From: CAVAWX01 sp963614215
GTDB lineage: Bacteria; Actinomycetota; Coriobacteriia; Coriobacteriales; QAMH01
Length of the DNA: 5,458 nucleotides
Assembly: GCA_963614215.1 (NCBI GenBank)
Contig: CAVECB010000054.1
Location: 1-5,458 of the forward strand
Direction of reading: 5' to 3'
Shown piece after piece: positions 5,412 through 5,458 of the stretch (position 1 is its first letter; each line of letters opens with the position of its first letter). The translations under genes and the position numbers were made by a program. A model generated the notes under the pieces. That model did not search any database and had not been told where the DNA came from. It saw only the letters and a program-made list of their open reading frames with translations.

Positions 5412-5458
5412 CTACACCTCGTCCGTGTCCGCGTCGCAAAGGCCAGCCGTCGCGCCGG
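5412..5458 (-). CDS. 3' end of an unidentified upstream gene (partial)
   Basis: On the minus strand an open frame enters from the window edge and ends at TAG (5414-5412), encoding GATAGLCDADTDEV as its last 14 residues. Its end supplies the Shine-Dalgarno sequence of the protease gene, and only 3 nt separate its stop from that start, so the two are probably co-transcribed and coupled. The visible part is too short to identify. A hydrogenase accessory protein would fit the context, but that is a guess. Confidence 0.45.
   Translation of the reverse strand, partial: GATAGLCDADTDEV

Overview
The window is GC-rich bacterial DNA carrying a complete membrane-bound [NiFe] hydrogenase operon. It is flanked by smpB on one side and by a hydrogenase maturation protease on the other. 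Base composition, the style of the proteins and the gene set suggest an anaerobic actinobacterium of the Coriobacteriia (Eggerthellaceae-like). That placement is an inference from recognition, not from a search.

Layout. Positions 1-477 (minus) encode SmpB, the tmRNA-binding protein of ribosome rescue. Positions 478-747 form a divergent intergenic region with a plausible smpB promoter, several inverted repeats and a GC-rich leader ahead of the hydrogenase. Positions 748-4519 (plus) hold three tightly packed genes with 2-nt gaps. They encode a Tat-exported, membrane-anchored small (FeS) subunit, the large subunit with the NiFe active site, and a four-helix di-haem cytochrome b. Positions 4520-4799 lie between convergent genes and contain two strand-specific terminators separated by a short degenerate tandem repeat. 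Positions 4800-5408 (minus) encode a HycI/HyaD/HybD-type protease, preceded by the last codons of a translationally coupled upstream gene that runs off the window.

How the genes work together. The large subunit keeps a C-terminal extension after its last active-site motif, and the neighbouring protease is the expected enzyme to remove it after nickel insertion. The folded small-large dimer would then be exported by the Tat signal on the small subunit. It would be anchored by the small subunit's C-terminal helix and pass electrons from H2 through three FeS clusters to the cytochrome b and the quinone pool. The gene set and motifs fit a group 1 respiratory uptake hydrogenase, possibly the Coriobacteria-associated group 1i, whose role is poorly characterised.

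The most notable sequence details are: a cysteine at the position of the medial-cluster proline, predicting three [4Fe-4S] clusters; a glutamine in place of the usual histidine after the first CxxC of the large subunit; a roughly 25-residue insertion in the protease; a long charged cytoplasmic tail on the small subunit; and an unusually cysteine-rich SmpB.
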